NCBI GenBank assembly: GCA_050010595.1
Contig: JBEKKS010000007.1
Coordinates: 1-64,000, forward strand
DNA length: 64,000 nt
DNA from: Palsa-513 sp050010595
Lineage (GTDB): Bacteria; Actinomycetota; Thermoleophilia; Solirubrobacterales; Solirubrobacteraceae
Direction: 5' to 3'
A program made the translations under genes and the position numbers. Positions 18,020 to 26,499 of this stretch are shown here, piece after piece. Positions within the stretch are counted from its first letter, which is position 1. Each line of letters begins with the position of its first letter. The notes below the pieces were generated by a model. That model was not told the DNA's origin. It ran no database searches and saw only the letters and a program-made list of their open reading frames with translations.

Positions 18020-18036
18020 CTGGACAGTGCGTCCAG
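18020..18036. promoter_or_regulatory. Inverted repeat upstream of the MBL pair
   Basis: CTGGAC-agtgc-GTCCAG, a perfect 6-bp inverted repeat in the 45-bp gap between the dehydrogenase stop (18053) and the MBL start (18007), both reverse. Could be an operator for the MBL pair or a short terminator of the dehydrogenase gene; the sequence does not decide. Confidence 0.35.
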
Positions 18037-18052
18037 TGCTAATACACAGAGG

Positions 18053-18928
18053 CTATTCCAGAGCTGCAGCGCGCGCCTGTTCGCGCGCCAGCACCGCCCA
18101 GTCTCGGTCGGCATCGCCATGGGCGATCGCACCGAGTAGTCGGTCCCTGACTACACCGACGCTGGGCAGCGGCAAGGCGCAGCGGTCGGCCGCGGCCAGG
18201 GCGAGCTGGACGTCTTTGAGTCCCAGCGCGGTCGTGAATCCGGGCTCGTCGTAGGACTCGTCGACCATCAGCCGCGAGTAGATCGCGTGCGCCGGTCCGG
18301 GGAAGAGACCGCCGGTCAGGACCTCGCGGAACAGCTCTGGGTCGACGGCGAAACGGCGGATCATGGAGAACGACTCGGCGAGCGCCTCGATCGCGCACGC
18401 CAGAACGAAGCCGTTCGCGAGCTTGACGGCCGCAGCGGACTGCGGATCGCCGCCCGCGTCGAAGACGCGTTGGCCGATCAGCTCGAACAGTGGCGCGCAG
18501 GCGCGCACAGCGTCGGGTGCTCCGCCGACGATGATCCCAAGCTGCCCGTCCGCTGCGGCCTGCGGGCGTCCCAGCACGGGTGCCGCGACGAAGCGCTGGC
18601 CGGCCGCCGCATGCCGCTCCGCGAGGGCTGCGACCGCTGCGACTCCGTGCGTTCCCATCGCCGCGTGGATTGCTCCCGGCTGCAGGGCGCTGCACAGCCC
18701 GCCCGTCGCGACGGCCTCGAGCGCCGTGTCGTCGCTCAGCAGCGTCAGCACGATCTCGCTACTGCCCGCCGCCGCTGCGACCGACTCGGCGGCTCGTGCT
18801 CCGGCCTCGAGCAGTTCGCCCTCAGCGCCCGGCGTGCGGTTGTGAACCGTGACCTCGGCGCCGGCGACGAGCAGCCTGCCGGCGATCGCGCGGCCCATGC
18901 GGCCCAGACCGATCACGGCGACCTTCAT
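18053..18928 (-). CDS. 3-hydroxyisobutyrate dehydrogenase-like NAD(P) dehydrogenase
   Basis: A 291-aa beta-hydroxyacid dehydrogenase (6-phosphogluconate dehydrogenase superfamily). It shows VIGLGRMGRAIAGRL (Rossmann), HNRTPG, a substrate region GTHGVAAVAAL replacing the more usual DAPVSGG, and the catalytic Lys in AAVKLANGF. It would oxidise a 3-hydroxyacid or reduce a semialdehyde or imine. ATG 18928 preceded by GGAG is preferred over the start 10 codons upstream. Divergent to the M24 gene across 417 bp. Confidence 0.87.
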   Translation of the reverse strand: MKVAVIGLGRMGRAIAGRLLVAGAEVTVHNRTPGAEGELLEAGARAAESVAAAAGSSEIVLTLLSDDTALEAVATGGLCSALQPGAIHAAMGTHGVAAVAALAERHAAAGQRFVAAPVLGRPQAAADGQLGIIVGGAPDAVRACAPLFELIGQRVFDAGGDPQSAAAVKLANGFVLACAIEALAESFSMIRRFAVDPELFREVLTGGLFPGPAHAIYSRLMVDESYDEPGFTTALGLKDVQLALAAADRCALPLPSVGVVRDRLLGAIAHGDADRDWAVLAREQARAAALE

Positions 18929-19345
18929 CGCGTGGCTCCGATCGAGTGCCCGCGGCAAGCCGGTCGCCGTCGAGTCCTGGCGTGCATTGGACGCGCGGCG
19001 CGCTGGGTGGTGGTGTTAGGCATCTCGGACAGGCGCTCCAGCCGCCGGTCGCGGCTGAGCATGTGCAGTGTAGCTTGACACGTACAGTGTGGGTCGTTAG
19101 TCTCGCCGTTCAGCTCGCCCGGTCTTGATCATTCGTGATTCGGCCGTCGGCGACATGAACTGCGTCACTCACCAACAACCCCTTTGCGTGATGCACGACG
19201 AACATGACCAGCACAGGCCTCGGTACCTCATGGACACAGTGAACGCCACGGCTATGCGTTCGCGCGAAGACTGCCGGCGCGGACGCGGGACCGCGGTTAT
19301 GGGTGCGTTGCGGTAGCCAGGTATGCGAGCGATCCGGAGTGAGAG
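18929..19345. promoter_or_regulatory. 417-bp divergent intergenic region with a forward promoter
   Basis: No convincing gene. A good sigma-70-type promoter faces the M24 operon: TTGACA at 19075-19080, 17 bp, TAGTCT at 19098-19103. CAGTGT occurs on both sides of the -35 (near 19065 and 19085), a possible operator. A 63-codon open frame at 19125-19316 has no recognisable features and no ribosome site, so I do not call it. Confidence 0.45.
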
Positions 19346-20647
19346 ATGGCGATAGCGTCGCGTGGCGCTGGCATGGCGGTCGACTGGGAGCAGCGCGTGA
19401 ACTTCGACCGCCTTCGCGCGTACCGCCTGGCGCGGGCGAAGGCATCGCTCGCGGCCTCCGATCTCGGCGCGCTGCTGCTCTTTGACCCGAACAACCTGCG
19501 CTACGTCACGAGCACGGCGATCGGGACATGGGAGCGCGACAAGAACATCCGCTTCGCGCTGCTGTTCCGCGACGACGATCCGATCCTCTGGGACTTCGGA
19601 TCGGCGGCAAAGCACCACCAGCTCTACTGCCCTTGGCTGCCCGAGTCGAGTTGGCGGGCGTGGGTGCCACCGATGCGCGGCGCGATGCCCGACGCGACCG
19701 GCATTCCAGATGCCCTTGCCGAGCTGATCGCGAGCGAGCTTCGCGAGCGTGGTCTGGCAGACGAGCCGATCGGCGCGGACGTCCTCGACATGACGACGGT
19801 CCTGGCGCTGCAACGAAAAGGCATCGTCCTCACAGACTCCCAGCCGATCATGCTCGAGGCGCGCAAGATCAAGAGCGAGGACGAGCTGGCGCTGCTCGAT
19901 CAGGCGGCGGGCATCGTCGATGCGGTCTACGAGCAGATCTTCCGCACGCTGCGCCCAGGGGTGACCGAGAGCCACGTCGTCGCTGAGGCGATGAAGCTCC
20001 TGTTCGAGCTTGGGTCAGAGCACGTCGAGGCGATCAACGCGATCTCCGGCGACCGCTGCTCCCCGCATCCGCACACCTTCTCGGACCGCCTGCTGCGCCC
20101 GGGCGACCAAGCCTTCTTCGACATCATCCACGCCTTCAACGGATACCGGACCTGCTACTACCGGACGTTCAACGTCGGCTACGCCACACCGGCGCAAAGG
20201 ACCGCCTACAAGCGTTGTCGCGAGTGGCTCGATGACGCGATCGATCAGGTTCGTCCCGGCGTCACGACCGACAAGATCGCCGCCGTATGGCCCGATGCAA
20301 AGGAGATCGGCTTGGCTGACGAGCGCGCCGCATTCGGACTCCAGTTCGGTCACGGTCTCGGGGTCGGCCTTTACGAGGCACCGATGATCTCGCGCCTGCA
20401 CAGCTTCGTGGACCCGGTCGAGATCGAGGTCGGGATGGTATTCGCGCTCGAGACGTACTGTCCGGCGACTGACGGCCGCTCCGCCGCGCGGATCGAGGAG
20501 GAGATCATCGTGACCCCCGATGGGCCTCAGGTCATCACGCGCTTCCCGGCCGACGAGCTGCTCGTCACCGGGCGCGGCTACGTCAACGGCGCCGACTTCG
20601 AGCCGGCCGCGCAGCGCAACGGAAACACGGCCGAGATAACGCCTTGA
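19346..20647 (+). CDS. M24-family (creatinase/DddP/aminopeptidase P-like) protein
   Basis: A 433-aa 'pita-bread' fold protein with an N-terminal creatinase domain and a C-terminal M24 domain. Of the five classic metal ligands, the first Asp (about residue 259, FFDIIHAF), His (about 336, FGHGLG) and the two Glu positions (ALETYC, RIEEEI) are present. The second Asp of the motif is missing: the region reads CYYRTF where DxTRT is usual, and the DxD/DxG pair is DII. It may work without metal, as creatinase does, or as a lyase. GGAGTGAGAG precedes ATG 19346. It overlaps the E1 alpha gene. Confidence 0.82.
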   Translation: MAIASRGAGMAVDWEQRVNFDRLRAYRLARAKASLAASDLGALLLFDPNNLRYVTSTAIGTWERDKNIRFALLFRDDDPILWDFGSAAKHHQLYCPWLPESSWRAWVPPMRGAMPDATGIPDALAELIASELRERGLADEPIGADVLDMTTVLALQRKGIVLTDSQPIMLEARKIKSEDELALLDQAAGIVDAVYEQIFRTLRPGVTESHVVAEAMKLLFELGSEHVEAINAISGDRCSPHPHTFSDRLLRPGDQAFFDIIHAFNGYRTCYYRTFNVGYATPAQRTAYKRCREWLDDAIDQVRPGVTTDKIAAVWPDAKEIGLADERAAFGLQFGHGLGVGLYEAPMISRLHSFVDPVEIEVGMVFALETYCPATDGRSAARIEEEIIVTPDGPQVITRFPADELLVTGRGYVNGADFEPAAQRNGNTAEITP

Positions 20648-21597
20648 GCCTGAAGGCGGCGACGGACATCGAGCTGACGCTGGAGCTCTACCGGCGGATG
20701 CTCGTGATCCGAGGCGTCGAGGACCGCATCCAGGCGCTCTTCCTCAAGGGCGAGGTCTTCGGGACGACGCATCTCTACTCGGGCCAGGAGGCCGTCGCGG
20801 TCGGTTTCGCGAGCGCCCTCGAGGAAGGTGATCGGGTCGCTTGTACATATAGGGGCCACGGCCACATGCTGGCGCTCGGTCTCCAGCCGCAGGCGCTGAT
20901 CGCTGAGCTGCTCGGTCGCTCCACGGGGGTCAACGGCGGGCGCGCCGGATCGATGAACATGGTCGATCTCGACCATGGCCACGTCGGCTGCTACGGGATC
21001 GTCGGTGGCAGCATCGCCGCCGCCACGGGCGTCGCGCTGGCCCTGCGCGGCAGCGGCAAGATCGCAGTTGCCTACTTCGGCGATGGGACCACCAACCAGG
21101 CGTACTTCTTCGAGTGTCTCAACTTCGCGAAGGTCTTCGAGCTGCCGCTGCTGTTCGTCTGCGAGAACAACGGCTACGGCGAGTACACGCCGATGGCGGC
21201 CGTCACAGCAGGCGAGATCGTCGCGCGAGCACAGGCGATGGAGATCCCAACGCTGATCGTCGACGGCATGGATGTGCAGGCCACGCGGGCCGCCGCGCTC
21301 GAGGTCGCAGCGACGATTCGCGCCGGTGCCGGCCCCGTGTTCGTCGAAGCGAGGACCTATCGCTTCGTCGGTCACTCGCGCAGCGATCCCGGCCGTTACC
21401 GCCCCGAGGGGGAGCTGGACACGTGGCGCGCGCGCGATCCGCTCGCACTGGCCGCTGCTTGGCTGCGCGAGCAAGGGGAGGAACGCCGGGTGTCGGAGAC
21501 CGAGGCGGCGGTGGAGGCTGAGCTGACGGCTGCGGAGTCGGCGGCGCTTGGCGCTCCGTTTCCCGAGCCGCGTGAGTTCAGCGAGTTCAAGGCGTGA
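20644..21597 (+). CDS. 2-oxoacid/acetoin dehydrogenase E1 alpha subunit
   Basis: A 317-aa thiamine-diphosphate subunit. It has the TPP-binding FGDGTTNQAYFFECLNFA, CTYRGHGHMLALG, GRAGSMNMVD and GHSRSDPGRYR, as in acetoin dehydrogenase AcoA and PDH alpha. With the beta subunit it would decarboxylate a 2-oxo acid or cleave a diketone. TTG start at 20644 overlaps the M24 stop (TTGA). No E2 or E3 gene follows, so either they are elsewhere or the enzyme works without them. Confidence 0.88.
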   Translation: MSLKAATDIELTLELYRRMLVIRGVEDRIQALFLKGEVFGTTHLYSGQEAVAVGFASALEEGDRVACTYRGHGHMLALGLQPQALIAELLGRSTGVNGGRAGSMNMVDLDHGHVGCYGIVGGSIAAATGVALALRGSGKIAVAYFGDGTTNQAYFFECLNFAKVFELPLLFVCENNGYGEYTPMAAVTAGEIVARAQAMEIPTLIVDGMDVQATRAAALEVAATIRAGAGPVFVEARTYRFVGHSRSDPGRYRPEGELDTWRARDPLALAAAWLREQGEERRVSETEAAVEAELTAAESAALGAPFPEPREFSEFKA

Positions 21598-22574
21598 GCA
21601 AGCAGGTCGAGTTTCGGGTCGCGCTGCGCGAGGCGCTCGACGAAGCGCTCGCCGAGGATGAGAGCGTCGTCGTGTTCGGTGAGGACGTCGCCGAGGCTGG
21701 TGGCGTCTTTGCCGTTACGACGGGCCTCTTCGCGAAGTATGGGTCGGCGCGAATCTTCGACACTCCGATCTCCGAGCTCGCGATGACCGGCGCCGCGTTC
21801 GGCGCGGCAATCAGCGGGATGCGGCCAGTCCTCGAGATCATGTTCGGTGACTTCCTCGCGCTCTCGATGGACAGCCTCATCAACCAAGCGAGCAAGTTCT
21901 GGTTTCTGACCGGCGAGCGCCAGAGCGTGCCGCTGACGATCCGCTCGGTTGTGGGCGCCGGCGGCCGCTTCGGCGCGATTCACTCCCAGATGCCGATCTC
22001 GTGGCTGACCGGCATCCCGGGGCTGAAGATTGTCGCGCCCTCGACGCCGGCTGCGGCGAAGGTGCTGCTGCGCGCGGCGATCGCCGACCCCAACCCGGTG
22101 ATCGTCTTCGAGCACAAGCGGCTCTACACGAAGAAGGGGGCGCTGGATACGCCGGCACCGGCTGGGATCGGACAGGCGACGATCGCGCGCGAGGGCAGCG
22201 ACATCACGCTCGTCAGCGCGATGAAGGGCGTCGATGACTCACTGCAGGCCGCCGAGGCGCTCGCCGCCGAAGGAATCTCAGCCGAGGTGATCGATCTGCA
22301 GACGATCCGCCCGCTCGACAAGGAGACCATCCTCGCCTCGCTCGCGAAGACCAACCGCATCGCGGTCGTCGAGGAAGGGCCGCGCACGGGCGGCTGGGCT
22401 GGCGAGGTACTGGCAGTCGCGGTCGAGGAGGGGCTCGACCAGATTGACGACGCGTCGCGGATCGCCACCGCGGACACGCCGATCCCCTACAGCCCTCCGC
22501 TCGAGGACGACTTCCTGCCCGGGCCGGCACGAATCGCGGCCCACGTCTTGGCGCGGGCGTCGCGGAGCTTGTAG
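21594..22574 (+). CDS. 2-oxoacid/acetoin dehydrogenase E1 beta subunit
   Basis: A 326-aa transketolase-like beta subunit, showing VVVFGEDVAEAGGVF, RIFDTPISELAMTGAA (conserved Glu that activates TPP), and VSAMKGVDDSL/IDLQTIRPLD at the domain junction. GTG start at 21594 overlaps the alpha-subunit stop. It is the last gene of the M24-E1alpha-E1beta operon, converging with the Ohr gene across a hairpin. No lipoyl-domain E2 is encoded in this window. Confidence 0.9.
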   Translation: MSKQVEFRVALREALDEALAEDESVVVFGEDVAEAGGVFAVTTGLFAKYGSARIFDTPISELAMTGAAFGAAISGMRPVLEIMFGDFLALSMDSLINQASKFWFLTGERQSVPLTIRSVVGAGGRFGAIHSQMPISWLTGIPGLKIVAPSTPAAAKVLLRAAIADPNPVIVFEHKRLYTKKGALDTPAPAGIGQATIAREGSDITLVSAMKGVDDSLQAAEALAAEGISAEVIDLQTIRPLDKETILASLAKTNRIAVVEEGPRTGGWAGEVLAVAVEEGLDQIDDASRIATADTPIPYSPPLEDDFLPGPARIAAHVLARASRSL

Positions 22575-22592
22575 CCGGCGTGCGCCGCCGGC
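22574..22592. terminator. Hairpin between convergent E1 beta and Ohr genes
   Basis: GCCGGCG-tgcgc-CGCCGGC: perfect 7-bp GC stem with a 5-nt loop in the 38-bp gap between convergent stops. No T-run; a plausible bidirectional terminator in a high-GC genome. Confidence 0.45.
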
Positions 22593-22612
22593 CGCCGAGA
22601 CGACTGAATCGG

Positions 22613-23050
22613 TTAGTCGAGCGGCGCCCCGTTCGCGCTGAGGCTCACGGCGATGTTTCCCCGCGTGGCGTTCGAATACGGACACATCTCGTGTGCCTCG
22701 CGAACGATGGCGACCGCACTCGCGGGGTCTTCGATCGCTCCGAGGCTGACGTCGAGCACCACGGCGAGACTCAAGCCACCCTTGCCATCGGGGATCAGCG
22801 ACACCTGCGAGTCGATCGCGATATCACCGAGCTCGAGTTCGCGGCGTCGGGAGACAGCGCCGAGCACACCTTCGAAGCACGCTGCGTAGCCAACGGCGAA
22901 CAGCTCCTCAGGGTTCGTGCCATCACCGTTTCCGCCCATCTCTTGCGGCAACCGGAGCTGGACGTCCAGCCGGCCATCGGCGCTGCGGCCGTGACCCGCG
23001 GCACGTCCACCGGTCACGTGTGCGCGCGCCGTGTAAAGCGCCTTCGTCAT
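22613..23050 (-). CDS. ohr: Organic hydroperoxide resistance protein (Ohr/OsmC family)
   Basis: A 145-aa thiol peroxidase that reduces organic hydroperoxides in the cytosol. The two redox cysteines are visible in GYAACFEGVLG and MCPYSNATRG, and the N-terminus MTKALYTARAHVTGG matches Ohr. The ATG at 23050 was chosen over the long upstream reading because the family starts here. Two operator-like sequences lie upstream (23075-23113). It is divergent to the second FAD hydroxylase, so it may protect against peroxides made during catabolism. No OhrR gene is adjacent. Confidence 0.92.
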   Translation of the reverse strand: MTKALYTARAHVTGGRAAGHGRSADGRLDVQLRLPQEMGGNGDGTNPEELFAVGYAACFEGVLGAVSRRRELELGDIAIDSQVSLIPDGKGGLSLAVVLDVSLGAIEDPASAVAIVREAHEMCPYSNATRGNIAVSLSANGAPLD

Positions 23051-23074
23051 CGCGTCCCTTTCGTTGCTCTGGAT

Positions 23075-23113
23075 GCTTAGGCGAGACCCTAAGCGATTTC
23101 GTGCATAATATGT
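23075..23113. promoter_or_regulatory. Divergent operator region: inverted repeat plus TATGCAC site
   Basis: GCTTAGG-cgagac-CCTAAGC, a perfect 7-bp inverted repeat, lies at 23075-23094. Just after it GTGCATAATATGT (23101-23113) carries the TATGCAC half-site (reverse orientation) found at 4857 and 8953. Both lie between Ohr (reverse) and the hydroxylase (forward at 23185). Confidence 0.5.
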
Positions 23114-23184
23114 AATGTACAACGCCAGGACGGAGGGTACTGCGCGGTTGGCTGGTCGCACCAGGGAATTCGAGAGGACCTGAG

Positions 23185-24741
23185 GTGGCATTCGTGGAGG
23201 AGGAGGAGTACGACGTCGCAATCGTGGGCAACGGGCCCGTCGGTGCGGCGACGGCGGCCCTCCTTGGCAGCCACGGGATCGAGACAGCGGTCTACGAGCG
23301 CTTCGCCACGCCCTACGGCCTGCCGCGCGCGATCCGCCTCGACCATGAAGCGATGCGCATCTGCCAGCTGCTGGGGATCGCGGACGAGTTGCTCGACGAT
23401 CTCCTACCGGTCAACCGGTACGAGTGGTTCGGGGCTGATGGCGAGCTGATCGTCAAGTTCGATCTGCCCAGCGGGCCCTCCGGGTGGCCCTTCTCCTACA
23501 CGTTCTTCCAACCACACCTCGAAGACGCACTCGGCCGGGCTGTCGCGGCGGCGGGTGTACCCGTCCACCGCGGCTGGTCGCTCGTCGGCCTCACAGAGCT
23601 CGACGATCGCGTCGAGCTGGAGCTCGAGCGCACCGACGCGGAACCCGGCGAAACGCGCCGACGCGTTTACGCCAAGCACGTAGTCGGCGCCGACGGCGCC
23701 CATTCGACCGTGCGCGAGCTGCTCGAGATCGACTTCGTTGATCTCGGATTCGCGGAGCGCTGGCTCGTAGTCGACCTGCTCCCGACCGACCCGAGCCTAG
23801 GCTTTCCCGATTTCCCGCAGCAGTACTGCGACCCGCGGCGCCCGCACATGTGGGCGCCCAACGGTCGGCGGCATCGTCGCTGGGAGTTCATGCTGCTTCC
23901 ACACGAGACCGCTGAGGACTTCGAAGCCCCGGAGCGCGTCTGGTCGATGCTGGCGCCGTGGCTCGATCGCTCCCAGGGCGAGCTCGTCCGTCATGCGGTC
24001 TACGAGTTCGGTTGCAGGCTCGCCACGACGATGCAGTCGCGACGCTGCTTCCTCGCCGGCGACGCCGGGCACGTGATGCCACCCCACTTGGGCGAGGGTC
24101 TCTGCTCTGGCCTGCGCGACGCGAACAACCTCGCATGGCGCCTCGCGCTGACCTACAACGGTCCAGCGGGACCCGAGGCGCTCGAGAGCTACAGCTCCGA
24201 GCGACTGCCCCACGTCAGGGAGCTCGTCGAGCAGTCGAAGGCGATGGGGCGAATCTCGTGCGAGCTCGATCCGCACGCCGCCGCGACCCGCGACCTGCGC
24301 CTTCGAGCCGCGGGGAGCCTCGAGGAGTGGCCGTTCCCCAAGCTCGGGCCCGGCATTGTCTACGGCGGGTCGCGGGGCATTCGCGGTGCCGCGGGTAGCC
24401 TCTCTGTGCAGGGGACCATCCGCCGCGACGGCTCGAGCGGCCGGCTGGACGACGTGGCGGGTCGCGGCTTCAAGCTGATCGCGGCCGGCGCCGGCCTGCG
24501 AGATGTGCTGTCGTGGCAACAGCTCGCCTCACTCGATGCCCTCGGCTGCGCGCTCATCTCGCTCGGCGAGGACGCGACCGACGCTGACGGAGAGCTGACG
24601 CGCTGGCTTGCCTCGATCGGCGCGGCGGCTGTGCTGGTGCGCCCGGACTTCTACGTCTTTGGGGCGGTCGCCGCGCTCGATCACGCAGGCGTGCTGGTCG
24701 ACGATCTCTGTGCCCAGTTGCCGTTCAAGGTGCGCCGCTGA
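23185..24741 (+). CDS. MhpA-like FAD-dependent aromatic hydroxylase
   Basis: A 518-aa flavoprotein monooxygenase, paralogous to the one at 12757-14361. It has VAIVGNGPVGAATAALL (FAD), VVGADGAHSTVREL, and FLAGDAGHVMPPHLGEGL (FAD ribityl), plus the thioredoxin-like C-terminal domain ending in ALVRPDFYVFGA-type sequence (here VLVRPDFYVFGAV). It would hydroxylate a phenolic ring with NAD(P)H and O2. GTG 23185 is preceded by GAGAGGA. Transcribed alone, under a TATGCAC-type region rather than the CGTAC/GTACG operator. Confidence 0.9.
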   Translation: MAFVEEEEYDVAIVGNGPVGAATAALLGSHGIETAVYERFATPYGLPRAIRLDHEAMRICQLLGIADELLDDLLPVNRYEWFGADGELIVKFDLPSGPSGWPFSYTFFQPHLEDALGRAVAAAGVPVHRGWSLVGLTELDDRVELELERTDAEPGETRRRVYAKHVVGADGAHSTVRELLEIDFVDLGFAERWLVVDLLPTDPSLGFPDFPQQYCDPRRPHMWAPNGRRHRRWEFMLLPHETAEDFEAPERVWSMLAPWLDRSQGELVRHAVYEFGCRLATTMQSRRCFLAGDAGHVMPPHLGEGLCSGLRDANNLAWRLALTYNGPAGPEALESYSSERLPHVRELVEQSKAMGRISCELDPHAAATRDLRLRAAGSLEEWPFPKLGPGIVYGGSRGIRGAAGSLSVQGTIRRDGSSGRLDDVAGRGFKLIAAGAGLRDVLSWQQLASLDALGCALISLGEDATDADGELTRWLASIGAAAVLVRPDFYVFGAVAALDHAGVLVDDLCAQLPFKVRR

Positions 24742-24897
24742 TGTCGCTGGCGGCGCGCTCGCGGCCGGCTCCCGTTGCGCCTTCGCCGGTGCGACCCGTG
24801 CCGACGCGCGTGTTTAGTCCTGCGCTACTAACCGGTGCTGTCACGGCCAATACATCCGCCAATACGCGGTGGAATGGACCAGTGCGTACAGCCATAG

Positions 24898-24927
24898 TTG
24901 ACGGAGCGTCAGGGCACACGATACAGT
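24898..24927 (+). promoter_or_regulatory. Promoter with 23-bp operator, ABC importer operon
   Basis: TTGACG (24898-24903), 18 bp, TACAGT (24922-24927) in the 262-bp gap before the binding-protein gene. The block 24905-24927 shares ACACGATAC and the spacing with 32307-32329, though its left half (GCGTCAG) is weaker. Confidence 0.5.
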
Positions 24928-25003
24928 CCGAATTATCCGGCATGCCGACGTCGAGGTCTGACGTAGTCGCGCCGGGCACGCAACAGACAAGGAGGAGGGA
25001 ACT

Positions 25004-26344
25004 ATGAGGAGTCGAGCTTGGCTTCCCCGCAGGCGGGTGGGAACGGGTGGTAACGAACGGAAGCGGACGATCAGGCCCACGTGGCTGTGGGAAGGACCGG
25101 TGTCGCCTGGGCGTGTTGTGTGGGCGATGGGCGCGGTCGCCGCAGCCTCAACTTTGATGGCGGTCGGATCGAGCAATGCAGCCGCCGCCCAGAAATGTGG
25201 TGGCGCTCCGATCAAGGTAATGACCATCGCATCGTTGTCTGGTTCGCTGGCGACGTTCGGTAACGACATTCCGAACGCCGCTAAGGCTGCGGAAGATGCC
25301 GCTAACCGCGGCTGCAGTATCGGTCGTCCGCTCGAGGTAACCGTTTGTGACGATGAGAGCACGGCAAACGGCGCGGCGCAGTGCGGCACCGAGGCTAAGC
25401 AGGACGGCTACCTCGCGCTTGTCGGGTTCACCGAGGGCTCGGGCAATAGCGACCAGGGCGCCTTGGCTGCCCAGTTGCCCGCCGTATTCAACGCTTGGAA
25501 CACTGCGTGGGACGGAGACAGCAAGTTGTCTTACGTGTCGTGGGCGCAGCAAGCGCAGGCGCCGGCCACCATCGACGTCGCGAAGGCCTTGGGTGTAAAG
25601 GCACTGACCCTCGTGGGCGTTGACATCGCGCCGCTGCAACTCGTCGCTAGCTTCGTGCAGCCGCTGACGGTCGCAGCAGGTCTCGGATACACCCAGGTGT
25701 TCTTCGCTCCGACGACGACTGATTTCAGCGCTACCGCGGCCCAAATCCTGGCCGATCCGACGGGCGCAATATCGATCTACGATCAGAGTCCGACGCCACT
25801 GGTTGACGAGCTGCAGAGCTTGGGAGCAAACTTCACCCAGAGGCCCATGATCTACGGCGAGGGCATCATTTCGCCCCAGGTCATCGCGTCAACCTCCGCA
25901 TTGAGCGGCGCTTACGATGTTGGCCAAGTCGTATCTTCCGCGGCTACGTCCAATCCGGCAATCGCAGAGATGCGCTCTCAGTTCAAGGCGGCGGGAATCC
26001 CGTTCTCGTCGAACATCAGCCTCGACGGTGTCCACGAGTGGAGCGCGGTTCACGACCTCGCCGCGGCCCTCGCGGGCTTGAAGGGCAGCGCAATCAAGTC
26101 ACTGACCAGCGCGAAGCTTGTGAAGGCAGTCGTTGATCACGGCCTTTACAACACGGCGAGCGAAGCCCCGTTCAACTTCCAGAAGCGGGCGAGCTTTACG
26201 AACCCGCTCCTCTCGAAGGCATATGCGGCGGATCGCGTGTACTCGACGAAGTACGTCGTGCTACAGGTCCACAACGGAGTCGAGAAGCCGGTCACGGGCT
26301 GGGAAGACGAAAACAAGGCGTTCACCCTCAACAGTGGCACGTGA
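25004..26344 (+). CDS. ABC importer substrate-binding protein (branched-chain/HAAT type)
   Basis: A 446-aa secreted binding protein of the leucine/amide/urea-type periplasmic family, now often linked to aromatic acid uptake. There is an Arg-rich N-terminus, a hydrophobic segment at about residues 37-60 ending in NAAAAQKC as signal peptide, then IKVMTIASLSGSLATFGNDI opening domain I. No lipobox Cys precedes the mature start, but the Cys in AQKCGG could serve atypically. AAGGAGGAGGG precedes ATG 25004. A strong hairpin at 26427 separates it from the permease gene, suiting higher expression of the binding protein. Confidence 0.9.
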   Translation: MRSRAWLPRRRVGTGGNERKRTIRPTWLWEGPVSPGRVVWAMGAVAAASTLMAVGSSNAAAAQKCGGAPIKVMTIASLSGSLATFGNDIPNAAKAAEDAANRGCSIGRPLEVTVCDDESTANGAAQCGTEAKQDGYLALVGFTEGSGNSDQGALAAQLPAVFNAWNTAWDGDSKLSYVSWAQQAQAPATIDVAKALGVKALTLVGVDIAPLQLVASFVQPLTVAAGLGYTQVFFAPTTTDFSATAAQILADPTGAISIYDQSPTPLVDELQSLGANFTQRPMIYGEGIISPQVIASTSALSGAYDVGQVVSSAATSNPAIAEMRSQFKAAGIPFSSNISLDGVHEWSAVHDLAAALAGLKGSAIKSLTSAKLVKAVVDHGLYNTASEAPFNFQKRASFTNPLLSKAYAADRVYSTKYVVLQVHNGVEKPVTGWEDENKAFTLNSGT

Positions 26345-26426
26345 CCTAGCTACTACCGGTTCAGTACACGAGCGATTCGTATGGCTTGTAACGCTATGAG
26401 CCGGCTGTCCTACGAGCCTCGCACCG

Positions 26427-26454
26427 CGGAGGGCGCCCAACCGGGCGCCCTCCG
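26427..26454 (+). terminator. Intercistronic GC hairpin
   Basis: A 12-bp perfect stem (26427-26438 pairs with 26443-26454) with loop AACC. No T-run follows. Its position between binding protein and permease suggests partial termination or 3'-end protection. Confidence 0.6.
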
Positions 26455-26499
26455 GCGGTCGGGGCCTGCACTTGGATCCGCGGTGGAGGCGCGTCGACG

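Noticed and set aside
19125..19316. 63-codon ORF before the M24 gene
   Set aside because: No ribosome site or recognisable feature; lies downstream of the likely promoter as leader sequence.
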